Shown: positions 1-5,977, counted from the stretch's first letter. The stretch is DNA of 7,044 nucleotides from Solobacterium sp. (GCA_016284975.1 JAEEPV010000290.1:1-7044), one strand, 5' to 3'. Numbers and translations: made by a program. The notes: generated by a model not told the origin, from the sequence alone.

Positions 1-592
1 ATACCGGAAAAAACAATCGTTGTGAAAATGCCTGCGCGGTTTTTTCTTCTGAAACCGTACCGGTTTCCAGGAACTCCTCCATCATTGCCTCATTGGCAAC
101 AGCTGTGTTTTCTATGGTATCTTCCCGGTTCCAGGCAATACAGTTATGAAAGGTATTTTCCAGCTGAAGAAGCAGTTCATCTTCTTCCTTCTGGGCAATA
201 TCCATTTTGTTTACAAAGAATACGGACGGAATCTTATACTGTTCCAGCAGATTCATGATCGTTTCGGTATGCGCCTGTACACCATCCAGTCCGCTGATCA
301 ATACCACTGCCGTATCGATCACCGACAATGCCCGTTCCATCTCCTGTGAGAAGTCTACATGACCCGGTGTATCAATAATAAAAATCTCAGTATCGTTCCA
401 GGTAATCGATGCCTCTTTTGAATAGATTGTTATACCGTGCGCCCGCTCTTGCGGATCGGTATCCAGTGCAGCATCACGGTTATCTACACGGCCCATCCTG
501 CGAATCACGCCGCAGTGAAACAGCATGGATTCAATACAGGTTGTCTTCCCCGCATCAACATGTGCGAGAATGCCAATCGTTGTTCGTTTCAT
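1..592 (-). CDS. Tet(M)/EF-G-like translational GTPase, 3' end cut by window edge
   Basis: This is the N-terminal 197 residues of a ribosome-associated GTPase of the tetracycline ribosomal-protection / EF-G superfamily. Such proteins bind the ribosomal A-site region and use GTP hydrolysis to act on the ribosome in the cytoplasm. The G motifs are all visible: G1 AHVDAGKT at residues 10-17, the G2 region ERAHGITI at 49-56 with T55, G3 DTPGH at 74-78 and G4 NKMD at 128-131. The start MKRTTIGILAHVDAGKTT matches the usual start of Tet(M)-type proteins, so ATG at 592 is a firm choice. There is no Shine-Dalgarno sequence before it; instead a TATAAT lies 7 nt upstream. The family usually has RGITI where this protein has HGITI. 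The gene is divergent from a TetR regulator and preceded by a terminator-bearing leader. Whether it protects against tetracyclines or another ribosome drug, or is a housekeeping paralogue, cannot be told from the G domain alone. Confidence 0.93.
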   Translation of the reverse strand, partial: MKRTTIGILAHVDAGKTTCIESMLFHCGVIRRMGRVDNRDAALDTDPQERAHGITIYSKEASITWNDTEIFIIDTPGHVDFSQEMERALSVIDTAVVLISGLDGVQAHTETIMNLLEQYKIPSVFFVNKMDIAQKEEDELLLQLENTFHNCIAWNREDTIENTAVANEAMMEEFLETGTVSEEKTAQAFSQRLFFPV

Positions 593-599
593 CGGAAGA

Positions 600-608
600 A
601 TTATAGCA
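600..608 (-). promoter_or_regulatory. Extended -10 promoter immediately before the GTPase ATG
   Basis: The minus strand reads TGCTATAAT, a perfect extended -10, ending 7 nt before the GTPase start codon. A poor -35 (TTAATT at 628-623, 17 bp spacer) lies in the tail of the upstream terminator. A start site at the usual distance would fall on or next to the ATG and give a leaderless mRNA. This fits the missing Shine-Dalgarno sequence. It is a prediction from sequence only. Confidence 0.5.
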
Positions 609-620
609 GACCAATTCCGG

Positions 621-662
621 AAAATTAAAAAGGCGATCCCGGTGCTAAGTTCCGATTTCGCC
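621..662 (-). terminator. Rho-independent terminator / attenuator in the GTPase leader
   Basis: The minus strand can form GGCGA...TCGCC (662-658 with 636-632) and an inner TCGG/CCGG stem (655-652 with 642-639, one wobble) around a 9-nt loop, followed by TTTTTAATTTT at 631-621. The hairpin lies between a good upstream promoter (-10 at 760-755) and the GTPase gene, which is the geometry of an attenuator. An alternative pairing of CCGTGC (681-676) with GCACCGG (645-639), with one bulged C, would take up the 3' half of the inner stem and could act as antiterminator. It also coincides with the last codons of a possible leader ORF. Confidence 0.65.
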
Positions 663-750
663 TCCTTCTCAGTATGCACGGTTCGTTGCGGCGGGCGTTC
701 GCCTGCAAATGAAACAGACGCACCTCAGACACAGCGTACTCATGCGACAT
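625..750 (-). CDS. Possible arginine-rich leader peptide upstream of the GTPase
   Basis: A 41-codon open frame ends at TAA 627-625, inside the terminator T-run. It would encode a peptide ending LRRRRNRNLAPGSPF, with eight arginines. Its last ~12 codons (660-625) cover the whole attenuator hairpin, so a translating ribosome would sit on or melt it. This resembles ribosome-mediated attenuation known for tet(M), erm and ABC-F resistance genes. The start is uncertain: ATG codons at 756, 753 and 750 sit at or just downstream of the -10 TATAAT (760-755), so the start may instead be GTG 732 or GTG 723 (giving VRLFHLQANARR...). None has a convincing Shine-Dalgarno sequence. I do not recognise a family for the peptide; its reality rests on placement and composition. 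Confidence 0.4.
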   Translation of the reverse strand: MSHEYAVSEVRLFHLQANARRNEPCILRRRRNRNLAPGSPF

Positions 751-754
751 CATC

Positions 755-784
755 ATTATAGCCTAATATTTTCTACAGGCACAA
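755..784 (-). promoter_or_regulatory. Leader promoter of the GTPase transcript
   Basis: The minus strand has TTGTGC (784-779), an 18-bp spacer and a perfect TATAAT (760-755). Transcription would start near 748 and read through the attenuator into the GTPase gene. Its -35 lies back to back with the -35 of the divergent tetR promoter, so one bound repressor could affect both. Confidence 0.55.
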
Positions 785-787
785 ATG

Positions 788-816
788 TTTTCAAAAAAAG
801 TTTACAGGTGTAGAAT
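788..816 (+). promoter_or_regulatory. Candidate tetR promoter
   Basis: TTTTCA (788-793), a 17-bp spacer and TAGAAT (811-816) lie just before the tetR start. The -10 ends 7 nt before ATG 824, again implying a leaderless or nearly leaderless message. The match to consensus is moderate (4/6 at -35, 5/6 at -10). Confidence 0.4.
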
Positions 817-824
817 TTCTGTAA
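802..824 (+). promoter_or_regulatory. Inverted repeat over the tetR promoter, possible operator
   Basis: TTACAG (802-807) and CTGTAA (819-824) are perfect inverted 6-bp arms separated by 11 bp. They flank the predicted -10 and end on the first base of the ATG. TetR-family repressors commonly bind such dyads and control themselves and a divergent gene. A related half-like element, TACAGGCAC, lies at 774-782, near the leader promoter -35. Assignment as the operator is inference. Confidence 0.4.
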
Positions 825-1363
825 TGAAAAACTCAGAACGTTCAGAACTAACCAGACAGCGTATTCATCAGGCCTTTATCAATCTTCGCAAGCGCAAGCC
901 TCTTGAGCAGATCCGTGTAACCGAGCTCTGTCGGATGGCCGATACTAATCGGACTACCTTCTACCACTACTACGAAGATATATACTGTCTGAACAATGAC
1001 ATAGAAAATCAGCTTCTGAAAGAATGCCTTGATGATTTCCCCTATCGCGGACTTGCTTATGAAGATCCCGATCGTTTTCTCCTAGAATTTAACCGGGCAC
1101 TGTCACCGCATAAAAAGGAGCTTGATATTCTGGCGCATGGCCGTGAATCGGATCAGTTTACCAAGATCGAAGAATGGATGGTTAATCTTGCCATGAAAGA
1201 CAACCAGAGCATTGAAGAAGAATTCTTCCTCACCTTCATGGTTGGCGGCTTAGTTCATATGATGAACTATTATCATAAGAAAAAGAAATATCCGGAAGAA
1301 ATGATCCGGGAACAGATGACAAAGCTGATGCATAAAGGACTTCGGATGAATAACAGTAACTAA
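824..1363 (+). CDS. TetR-family transcriptional regulator
   Basis: This is a 179-residue DNA-binding regulator. The N-terminal helix-turn-helix covers about residues 28-51, with the typical run RVTELCRMADTNRTTFYHYY of the TetR family. The remainder is a helical ligand-binding/dimerisation domain, with a hydrophobic stretch FFLTFMVGGLVHMM and a basic HKKKK after it. Its shape recalls the short TetR_C_7-type C-terminal domains of Firmicutes (inference). An upstream ATG at 785 would add 13 residues (MFSKKVYRCRISV), but family alignment and the promoter position favour ATG 824 (MKNSERSELTRQRI). The gene is divergent from the Tet(M)-like GTPase and shares a compact promoter region with it, so it probably represses itself and perhaps the GTPase. 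The ligand is unknown. Confidence 0.9.
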   Translation: MKNSERSELTRQRIHQAFINLRKRKPLEQIRVTELCRMADTNRTTFYHYYEDIYCLNNDIENQLLKECLDDFPYRGLAYEDPDRFLLEFNRALSPHKKELDILAHGRESDQFTKIEEWMVNLAMKDNQSIEEEFFLTFMVGGLVHMMNYYHKKKKYPEEMIREQMTKLMHKGLRMNNSN

Positions 1364-1364
1364 T

Positions 1365-1390
1365 AAAGGATGGCAGCCGCCATCCTTTTT
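1365..1390 (+). terminator. Bidirectional Rho-independent terminator between tetR and the PASTA gene
   Basis: AAAGGATGGC and GCCATCCTTT form a perfect 10-bp stem around an AGCC loop, with a T-run in each direction (TTTTT on the plus strand; a shorter TTTATTA tail on the minus strand). It begins 2 nt after the tetR stop and lies 8 bp before the convergent lipoprotein stop, so it should serve both genes. Confidence 0.92.
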
Positions 1391-1397
1391 CATTCAT

Positions 1398-3008
1398 TTA
1401 TTCTGCACCATCCGGTTGTCCGTCTCCGTCGGAATCAACAATAAGCCCGCGGTATTTCGAACACCGTACGGTATATGTATTATCTTCGCTCGGACCCCAG
1501 ATCTGAGAAATGTGATTGTCATTTCTCCAGTCACCGTCATCAACATAAGTCTGATCCAGTTTGACGCCTGCACCAAGGCGGTTCGCACTGGCCACGAAGA
1601 CTTCCAGTTCATTATAGTTTTTGCCTTCCCAGTCATAAGGGTTCAGTACAAACTGGCCAAGGCTGACAACATAATTGACCGGAGCCTGCGGCATAAAGAG
1701 ACCGGTATCGTTGGAGATGATGTAGTCCTTGGCAATCGAACTGCTGTACATCTCCGTACGGGTTCCTTCCACTACGCCATAGGCATGGAGTGCATGCTTG
1801 AAGTCAAACTCGCTGTAGCCTGTCATGGATGGAATACTGATTCTTGGATCCGGTGTCGGAGTCGGTGCCGGGCTGACTTTCTTGGCAATTACAAGCAGGA
1901 TCGTGCTGTTCGGATTGATATATCCGCTGTTTGGTGTCTGCGAGAGAATCGTTCCGCTTTCCTTATCGGTAGTTTCTTTCTCACTGACCGAAACCTTAAG
2001 GTTTGCGGTGGAATAATACTGGCTGTTGATCGAGTTTAACCAGCCCAGGAAGTTGTTCTGATAGGAAAGACCGGTATAATCCTTGACCGGAATCGGTCCG
2101 ACCGAAACATAGACCTTCATGACATCGCCCATCCGCATGGTTCCGCTGTTGGGTTCATTACCGTATACGGTACCACTTGCCGTACGGTTCCAACATTGCA
2201 GCCAGGAAATCTGAATACCGTTTTCATTTCCCCAGGCATCGATTTCATTGCGGCTCTTGCCGGCAAGACTGATCGCAGTAACCGTAGCTCCGAGAGAATA
2301 CGTCACCTGAATCACAGATCCCTTCATGACTTCATCACCGGATTTTGGATCGGTAGAAATAACAATGTTTTCCGCAACCGTTGTACTGTGCTGCGTACTG
2401 TAGCTGATGGATACCTGATTCGTATTTGCCCATTCTTCTGCCTGCTGTTTTGTCCAGCCGGCCATAGACGGCATCTTCACCGAAAGGCCTGCCTGTCCCG
2501 GATCACCCGAGATCTGTACGATGACGGTATCCGTACGACGCGCTTTTTCCGCAGGAATCGTTGCGACAAATGATCCGATCGGATAATTCGTGTCATAAAC
2601 ATACTGAACGCTGACGTGTTCAAAATGTTCGTTAATGAACCACTGCTGAATTTCTTCCAGACTCATCTCGGAGAAGTTTACAAATGTGATCTCTGTATCC
2701 GGATCCACACCGGTAGAAATCACTATGGTAAGTGAATTATCACCAAGTACTTCTCCGGGCAAAACCGACTGTGAGATGATCTTATCTTGCGGTACGGTTT
2801 CACTCGATTCGTAGGTATAGAATACCTTCTCCCGGTCAACGGAATTCTCATTGATCCAGGTTTCTACATCAAGCTTTGTCATACCGGTAAAATCAACCAG
2901 TTTGACAGAACTGCCTTTTCCGTTTGATCCGCTTCCGCCGCAGCCAAAGAGAGCTATCATTACGGCAGCAGAGAACAATAATTTCAGGACAGTTTTCAAA
3001 TGTTTCAT
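1398..3008 (-). CDS. PASTA-repeat surface lipoprotein with C-terminal calcium-type loop
   Basis: This 536-residue protein begins with a lipoprotein signal peptide: basic MKHLK, a hydrophobic core to residue 20 and the lipobox LFGC, with C23 as the lipidated residue. After a Gly/Ser spacer come about seven PASTA-like modules at roughly 35-100, 106-168, 176-240, 243-304, 306-377, 390-451 and 453-520. A proline-rich hinge (PAPTPTPDPR, 380-389) separates modules 5 and 6. The modules show the recurring pattern 'G-x-(T/S)...W', 'Q.P..G' and 'V.VS.G'. The end, DSDGDGQPD (525-533), is a DxDxDGxxD loop like those of thrombospondin type 3 or EF-hand sites. PASTA modules in kinases and PBPs sense cell-wall muropeptides, but here no kinase or transpeptidase domain is present, so a cell-wall-binding surface role is inferred. 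The ribosome site GGGAGG lies 8 nt before ATG 3008. Confidence 0.88.
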   Translation of the reverse strand: MKHLKTVLKLLFSAAVMIALFGCGGSGSNGKGSSVKLVDFTGMTKLDVETWINENSVDREKVFYTYESSETVPQDKIISQSVLPGEVLGDNSLTIVISTGVDPDTEITFVNFSEMSLEEIQQWFINEHFEHVSVQYVYDTNYPIGSFVATIPAEKARRTDTVIVQISGDPGQAGLSVKMPSMAGWTKQQAEEWANTNQVSISYSTQHSTTVAENIVISTDPKSGDEVMKGSVIQVTYSLGATVTAISLAGKSRNEIDAWGNENGIQISWLQCWNRTASGTVYGNEPNSGTMRMGDVMKVYVSVGPIPVKDYTGLSYQNNFLGWLNSINSQYYSTANLKVSVSEKETTDKESGTILSQTPNSGYINPNSTILLVIAKKVSPAPTPTPDPRISIPSMTGYSEFDFKHALHAYGVVEGTRTEMYSSSIAKDYIISNDTGLFMPQAPVNYVVSLGQFVLNPYDWEGKNYNELEVFVASANRLGAGVKLDQTYVDDGDWRNDNHISQIWGPSEDNTYTVRCSKYRGLIVDSDGDGQPDGAE

Positions 3009-3070
3009 TTTCTGTACCTCCCGAAATAATAATACGTAAAAAAATGAAAAAATCGACCCTTCTTTCCGTT

Positions 3071-3101
3071 ATTTTATAATGCAAGATTTATAGAAGGCGA
3101 A
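3071..3101 (-). promoter_or_regulatory. Candidate promoter of the PASTA lipoprotein gene
   Basis: The minus strand has TTCGCC (3101-3096), a 17-bp spacer and TATAAAAT (3078-3071), giving a leader of about 60 nt before ATG 3008. The -35 match is weak. The element starts directly after the T-run of the tRNA terminator. Confidence 0.4.
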
Positions 3102-3106
3102 GATAT

Positions 3107-3159
3107 AAAAAAAACCGAATATAACGCCTCTCACTTCAATGAAAGGTGCGTTTATTCGG
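3107..3159 (-). terminator. Rho-independent terminator after tRNA-Arg
   Basis: On the minus strand CCGAATAAACGC (3159-3148) pairs with GCGTTATATTCGG (3127-3115), with one extra base bulged in the 3' arm, and the loop has further weak pairing. Eight Ts follow at 3114-3107. It ends the tRNA transcript, and perhaps also read-through from the membrane-protein gene upstream, since no terminator is seen between them. Confidence 0.85.
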
Positions 3160-3165
3160 GTAATA

Positions 3166-3239
3166 CGCGCCCGACAGGAGTCGAACCTGCGACCCTCAGA
3201 TTCGGAATCTGATACTCTATCCATCTGAGCTACGGGCGC
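3166..3239 (-). tRNA. tRNA-Arg(CCG)
   Basis: A full 74-nt cloverleaf is visible on the minus strand. The acceptor stem is GCGCCCG/CGGGCGC with discriminator G. The D arm is GCTC...GAGT. The anticodon arm is TCAGA-TTCCGAA-TCTGA with anticodon CCG, reading the arginine codon CGG. The T arm is GCAGG-TTCGACT-CCTGT. CCA is not encoded; the sequence continues GTATTA. Bases 3253-3261 carry an extended -10 (TGCTAAAAT) and CTGGCA lies at 3281-3276, a likely promoter of its own. Confidence 0.96.
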
Positions 3240-3252
3240 ATACGCACTGTGT

Positions 3253-3281
3253 ATTTTAGCACAACCAATCTGAAATGCCAG
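3253..3281 (-). promoter_or_regulatory. Promoter of tRNA-Arg
   Basis: CTGGCA (3281-3276), a 17-bp spacer and TAAAAT (3258-3253) with a TGC extension. The predicted start is about 7-10 nt before the mature tRNA 5' end. Confidence 0.5.
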
Positions 3282-3289
3282 TGAAAATA

Positions 3290-4060
3290 TCAATAGCTTT
3301 CAAAGGTAGAAGAAAGAAATCCCAATACAGAACCGGAATCAGAGTCTATTATGTCTTTTTCAAAGCTGAAATGCAGTACATAGAAGCCCATCTGATCCGG
3401 GCCATCCGAAAGTGGATGCAGGATCTTGGGGCTGTCCTCATACTGATCTGCAGCCCGCTGCAAATCCTTTTCGGAATAATACAGCTTTTTGCCGTCTGTA
3501 CCGATCCTAAAAGAAACATCGATCTCGGTATTATCTGGATCAATGAGTCCTTTATCAATCACCTCAGTCTGGAATTCCCGGATTGTCATATCCTGATATG
3601 TCAGGACTTCTTTTTCCGAACCGTTCTTCCTCTCACAGCGGATTTCCTGTGCGATGGTATCCGCATATGCATCTGAGAACGTATACCAGCTGTCCCCCGG
3701 CTTTATACCCCGTGACGTTTCATACTCCTTTATTCCATACGTAAACGTATACTGGCTCTGAAAATCCTTCGTACTGAGTTTTTGTACCGGTTCTTTGGTT
3801 TCGGTATCAATCAGAACAAACTCAGATGGAGACAGGTATCCCTCTTTGACATTCTGGTTCTCCAGAAGATTCGTATGAAGGCGCAGATAATTTCCAAAGT
3901 ACAGACAGATCAGGCACATGAAAATTGCAAACACAATGAACAAAGGACTGTGTTTCTTTGCGGTCATCTGTTTTACAGCTTTTGTCTTTGATTTTTGATT
4001 GTCCGCTTCTTCCAGATCCAGCTGAGGTGCTTCCGGTTTCTGTTGTTCCTGTGCAGTCAT
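3290..4060 (-). CDS. Single-pass membrane protein of unknown function
   Basis: I do not recognise a family. The 256-residue product has a charged, Gln/Glu/Lys-rich N-terminus (1-37), one clear membrane span at about 38-57 (SPLFIVFAIFMCLICLYFG) and a roughly 200-residue soluble domain. The Lys-rich flank before the span (K23-K36) suggests N-in, C-out topology, so the domain would be outside the cell. That domain is mixed alpha/beta in appearance and has two cysteine-free halves apart from C142; no catalytic motif is evident. The start ATG 4060 has only a weak purine-rich ribosome site (AGAAAGAGAA). It lies 121 bp downstream of the ABC ATPase stop on the same strand, so it may be an accessory of that exporter or a separate unit with its own promoter near 4125. 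Confidence 0.8.
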   Translation of the reverse strand: MTAQEQQKPEAPQLDLEEADNQKSKTKAVKQMTAKKHSPLFIVFAIFMCLICLYFGNYLRLHTNLLENQNVKEGYLSPSEFVLIDTETKEPVQKLSTKDFQSQYTFTYGIKEYETSRGIKPGDSWYTFSDAYADTIAQEIRCERKNGSEKEVLTYQDMTIREFQTEVIDKGLIDPDNTEIDVSFRIGTDGKKLYYSEKDLQRAADQYEDSPKILHPLSDGPDQMGFYVLHFSFEKDIIDSDSGSVLGFLSSTFESY

Positions 4061-4102
4061 AAGTGGGTTCTCTTTCTAGGATCGAATCGCTTCGGTCGTA
4101 AT

Positions 4103-4144
4103 TACATCCATGTTGTTATTTTTTATTTTAACAAAACGGATGTA
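4103..4144. repeat. 42-bp nested dyad upstream of the membrane-protein gene
   Basis: TACATCC-atg-TTGTTA (4103-4118) and TAACAA-aac-GGATGTA (4129-4144) are inverted arms of 16 bp matching at 14 positions, around a 10-bp AT centre. The centre overlaps TAAAAT on the minus strand (4130-4125), a candidate -10. No T-run follows on either strand, so it is not a standard terminator. It could be an operator or an mRNA hairpin in the leader of the gene starting at 4060. Confidence 0.6.
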
Positions 4145-4151
4145 CGAATAA

Positions 4152-4183
4152 GACCGGTTTGTTTTTTATTACCGACACCGGTC
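4152..4183 (-). terminator. Inverted repeat at the end of the ABC operon, possible weak terminator
   Basis: GACCGGT and ACCGGTC form a perfect 7-bp stem with an 18-nt loop beginning at the ATPase stop codon. Only TTATT follows, so termination would be weak and read-through into the next gene possible. Confidence 0.35.
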
Positions 4184-5147
4184 AGCTTCCGTACGCAATT
4201 TTAATGATGTCATCAATACCGGCTTCTTCAATGGAAACGTCTTTGATTTCCTTTTGTTTGGAAAGATCCGCGATGAGTTCTGCCGCTGTAATATCTTTCT
4301 TCATAAATCTGTATTTCGCAATATTCCCTTCATGAGATGTCATCTCACACTTTTCATGTTCCGGAGCCTGCTCATCATAATACTCTACGACCAGTGTTTT
4401 ATAGGGGGCGATCCGGTCAACGATCTGATTCAGCTTGCCGTCTTCCATCATCACACCATGGTTGATGATGATCAGACGTTCACACAGTTCCTTGATATCA
4501 CCCAGATCATGCGTGGTCAGAATAACGGTTGTCTTACGGATCTCGTTGATTTCCCTGATAAATCTGCGCAGTGCAAATTTGCTTGATACATCCAGTCCGA
4601 TGGTAGGTTCATCCAGAAACAGCACACGCGGTGAGTGCAGCATGGACGCCGTGAGATCTCCTTTTACCCGCTGTCCGAGGGACATCTGCCGGACCGGTTT
4701 ATCAATGAGCTCTTTGATTCCAAGAATACCATCCATGACTTCCAGCGTGTTCTCATAGTCGACGGGATCGATCTCATAGATGTGCTTCAGAAGTTCAAAC
4801 GTCTCTCCAAGACGAAGATCCCAGTTGAGCTGGGAACGCTGCCCGAAAACAACTCCGATATTGCGCACCACCGTCTTCCGGTGTTCCGTAATATTCTCCC
4901 CGTTGATCAGTACACTTCCTTCGGTCGGAGTCAGAATTCCTGACATCATCTTGATGGTCGTGCTCTTTCCTGCACCATTGGGTCCGATAAAACCGACGAT
5001 TTCTCCCTCATCAATATGAAAGGACAGATCCCGGACGGCATGGATCACTTCATATTGCGGACGGATCAGTCCTTTCAATGCGCCCTTTAATCCGGGTTCT
5101 TTCTTTTTCAGCAGGTAATCCTTGCTCAGGTGGTTCACATCAATCAT
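4182..5147 (-). CDS. ABC-2 exporter ATPase (COG4586-like)
   Basis: This 321-residue cytoplasmic subunit hydrolyses ATP to drive the two permeases encoded just upstream. Visible motifs are Walker A GPNGAGKST at 55-63, Q-loop Q103 in VFGQRSQLNWD, the signature MSLGQ at 155-159 (SLGQ in place of the canonical SGGQ, a form I associate with this subfamily), Walker B VLFLDEP with E180, the D-loop GLD and the switch H213. A long N-terminal insert before the Walker A (EPGLKGALKGLIRPQYEV) and an 80-residue C-terminal extension are also typical of this group. ATG 5147 starts 2 bp after the stop of the preceding permease, with AGGAAATTAGGA as ribosome site. The transported substrate cannot be read from the sequence. 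Confidence 0.94.
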   Translation of the reverse strand: MIDVNHLSKDYLLKKKEPGLKGALKGLIRPQYEVIHAVRDLSFHIDEGEIVGFIGPNGAGKSTTIKMMSGILTPTEGSVLINGENITEHRKTVVRNIGVVFGQRSQLNWDLRLGETFELLKHIYEIDPVDYENTLEVMDGILGIKELIDKPVRQMSLGQRVKGDLTASMLHSPRVLFLDEPTIGLDVSSKFALRRFIREINEIRKTTVILTTHDLGDIKELCERLIIINHGVMMEDGKLNQIVDRIAPYKTLVVEYYDEQAPEHEKCEMTSHEGNIAKYRFMKKDITAAELIADLSKQKEIKDVSIEEAGIDDIIKIAYGS

Positions 5148-5149
5148 TC

Positions 5150-5977
5150 CTAATTTCCTGCACTTTCATATTTCTTAAGTCCGGCTGTAAAATACGCTCC
5201 TGCCAGCAGCATCACAAGGATTCCTGCAGCCAGTGTGATAAACGAAACAAAGAAGCCGTTGCAGACTCCGTTTTCAATACCGAGCAGCCCCGATACCGGA
5301 TAGAATGAGACCCATCCAATCGGAATCAGGTAGGTCAGTATAAACTGCATGCTTTCGGGATACATGGAAATCGGATACATCGTTGTTTTATCCATGATCT
5401 CCTGTGTATACTGCCCGAAGTCCACCGCACTTCTGGTATGAAAGGATGTGCTTCCAAGCAGTATATAGATTCCCCCGCGGATCAGTGTCGCGCCGATCAG
5501 CATGACGATTACCTGAATCACGAAATACCAGGTTATCTGCAGTCCGCATTTCATACAGCCATAGACAAACACCAGGATTCCGGGAATCAGATCGGTAATA
5601 CCAAAGATATTGATATTCGTGAAGAAGAACTGATACAGTACGCCGAGCGGTCTTGTCAGATACCGGTCAAAGTCCCCATCCATAACGTAATAGCCCATAA
5701 ACCATCCCTGAACGAAAAAGATCATGGACAAGGCATGGGAGATGACTGAGATTCCGTACAAAACCGCAAGCTGCCCGTAATTCCATCCGTTGATCTCACC
5801 AAAGGATTCCACAACAAACTTGATGATCGCAAATCCCATGATGAACTGCAGCGGATTGGAAATCAGCCATCCCGCAATATTGGAGGGATATTCAAAAACG
5901 GTCAGAACTGCCATCCTGATTACCTGCGCGGTTACATCCAGGTAATGACGCAGTTCCCGAAATACATTCCGTTTCAT
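5150..5977 (-). CDS. ABC-2 family permease, second subunit (COG3694-like)
   Basis: This 275-residue integral membrane protein has about six hydrophobic segments, near 35-56, 71-92, 119-140, 147-175, 210-232 and 240-265. The cytoplasmic motif GDFDRYLTRPLGVLYQ (101-116) is characteristic of the paired-permease ABC-2 exporters (ABC2_membrane_6 type). It should form a heterodimer with the protein encoded upstream and couple to the ATPase encoded downstream. Its ATG overlaps the upstream stop by 4 bp (ATGA), a sign of translational coupling within one operon. The substrate is unknown. Confidence 0.9.
   Translation of the reverse strand: MKRNVFRELRHYLDVTAQVIRMAVLTVFEYPSNIAGWLISNPLQFIMGFAIIKFVVESFGEINGWNYGQLAVLYGISVISHALSMIFFVQGWFMGYYVMDGDFDRYLTRPLGVLYQFFFTNINIFGITDLIPGILVFVYGCMKCGLQITWYFVIQVIVMLIGATLIRGGIYILLGSTSFHTRSAVDFGQYTQEIMDKTTMYPISMYPESMQFILTYLIPIGWVSFYPVSGLLGIENGVCNGFFVSFITLAAGILVMLLAGAYFTAGLKKYESAGN

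Noticed and set aside
22..761. Several short plus-strand open frames over the left edge
   Set aside because: Those below 592 are frames opposite the GTPase gene, whose G motifs are certain. The frames extending to 628 and 761 run into the GTPase leader and lack ribosome sites.
785..823. Upstream ATG that would lengthen the TetR protein by 13 residues
   Set aside because: The predicted -35 and -10 lie inside this extension, there is no ribosome site, and the extra residues are not expected for the family.
593..823. T-box or other known riboswitch before the GTPase
   Set aside because: I find no T-box sequence (AGGGTGGNACCGCG type) nor a core of a common riboswitch class that I can recognise; the leader-frame plus terminator reading explains it better.
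1416..2039. 207-codon plus-strand open frame antisense to the PASTA lipoprotein gene
   Set aside because: The opposite strand has a full-length gene with signal peptide, repeats and a good ribosome site. The antisense product shows no domain or secretion signal and has no ribosome site.
3166..3239. tRNA-Arg as an integration site for a mobile element
   Set aside because: No integrase, no repeated tRNA 3' end and no composition break is seen on either side.
3069..3293. Minus-strand open frame running across the tRNA and its terminator
   Set aside because: It is a chance frame through a clear tRNA-Arg cloverleaf and a terminator hairpin.
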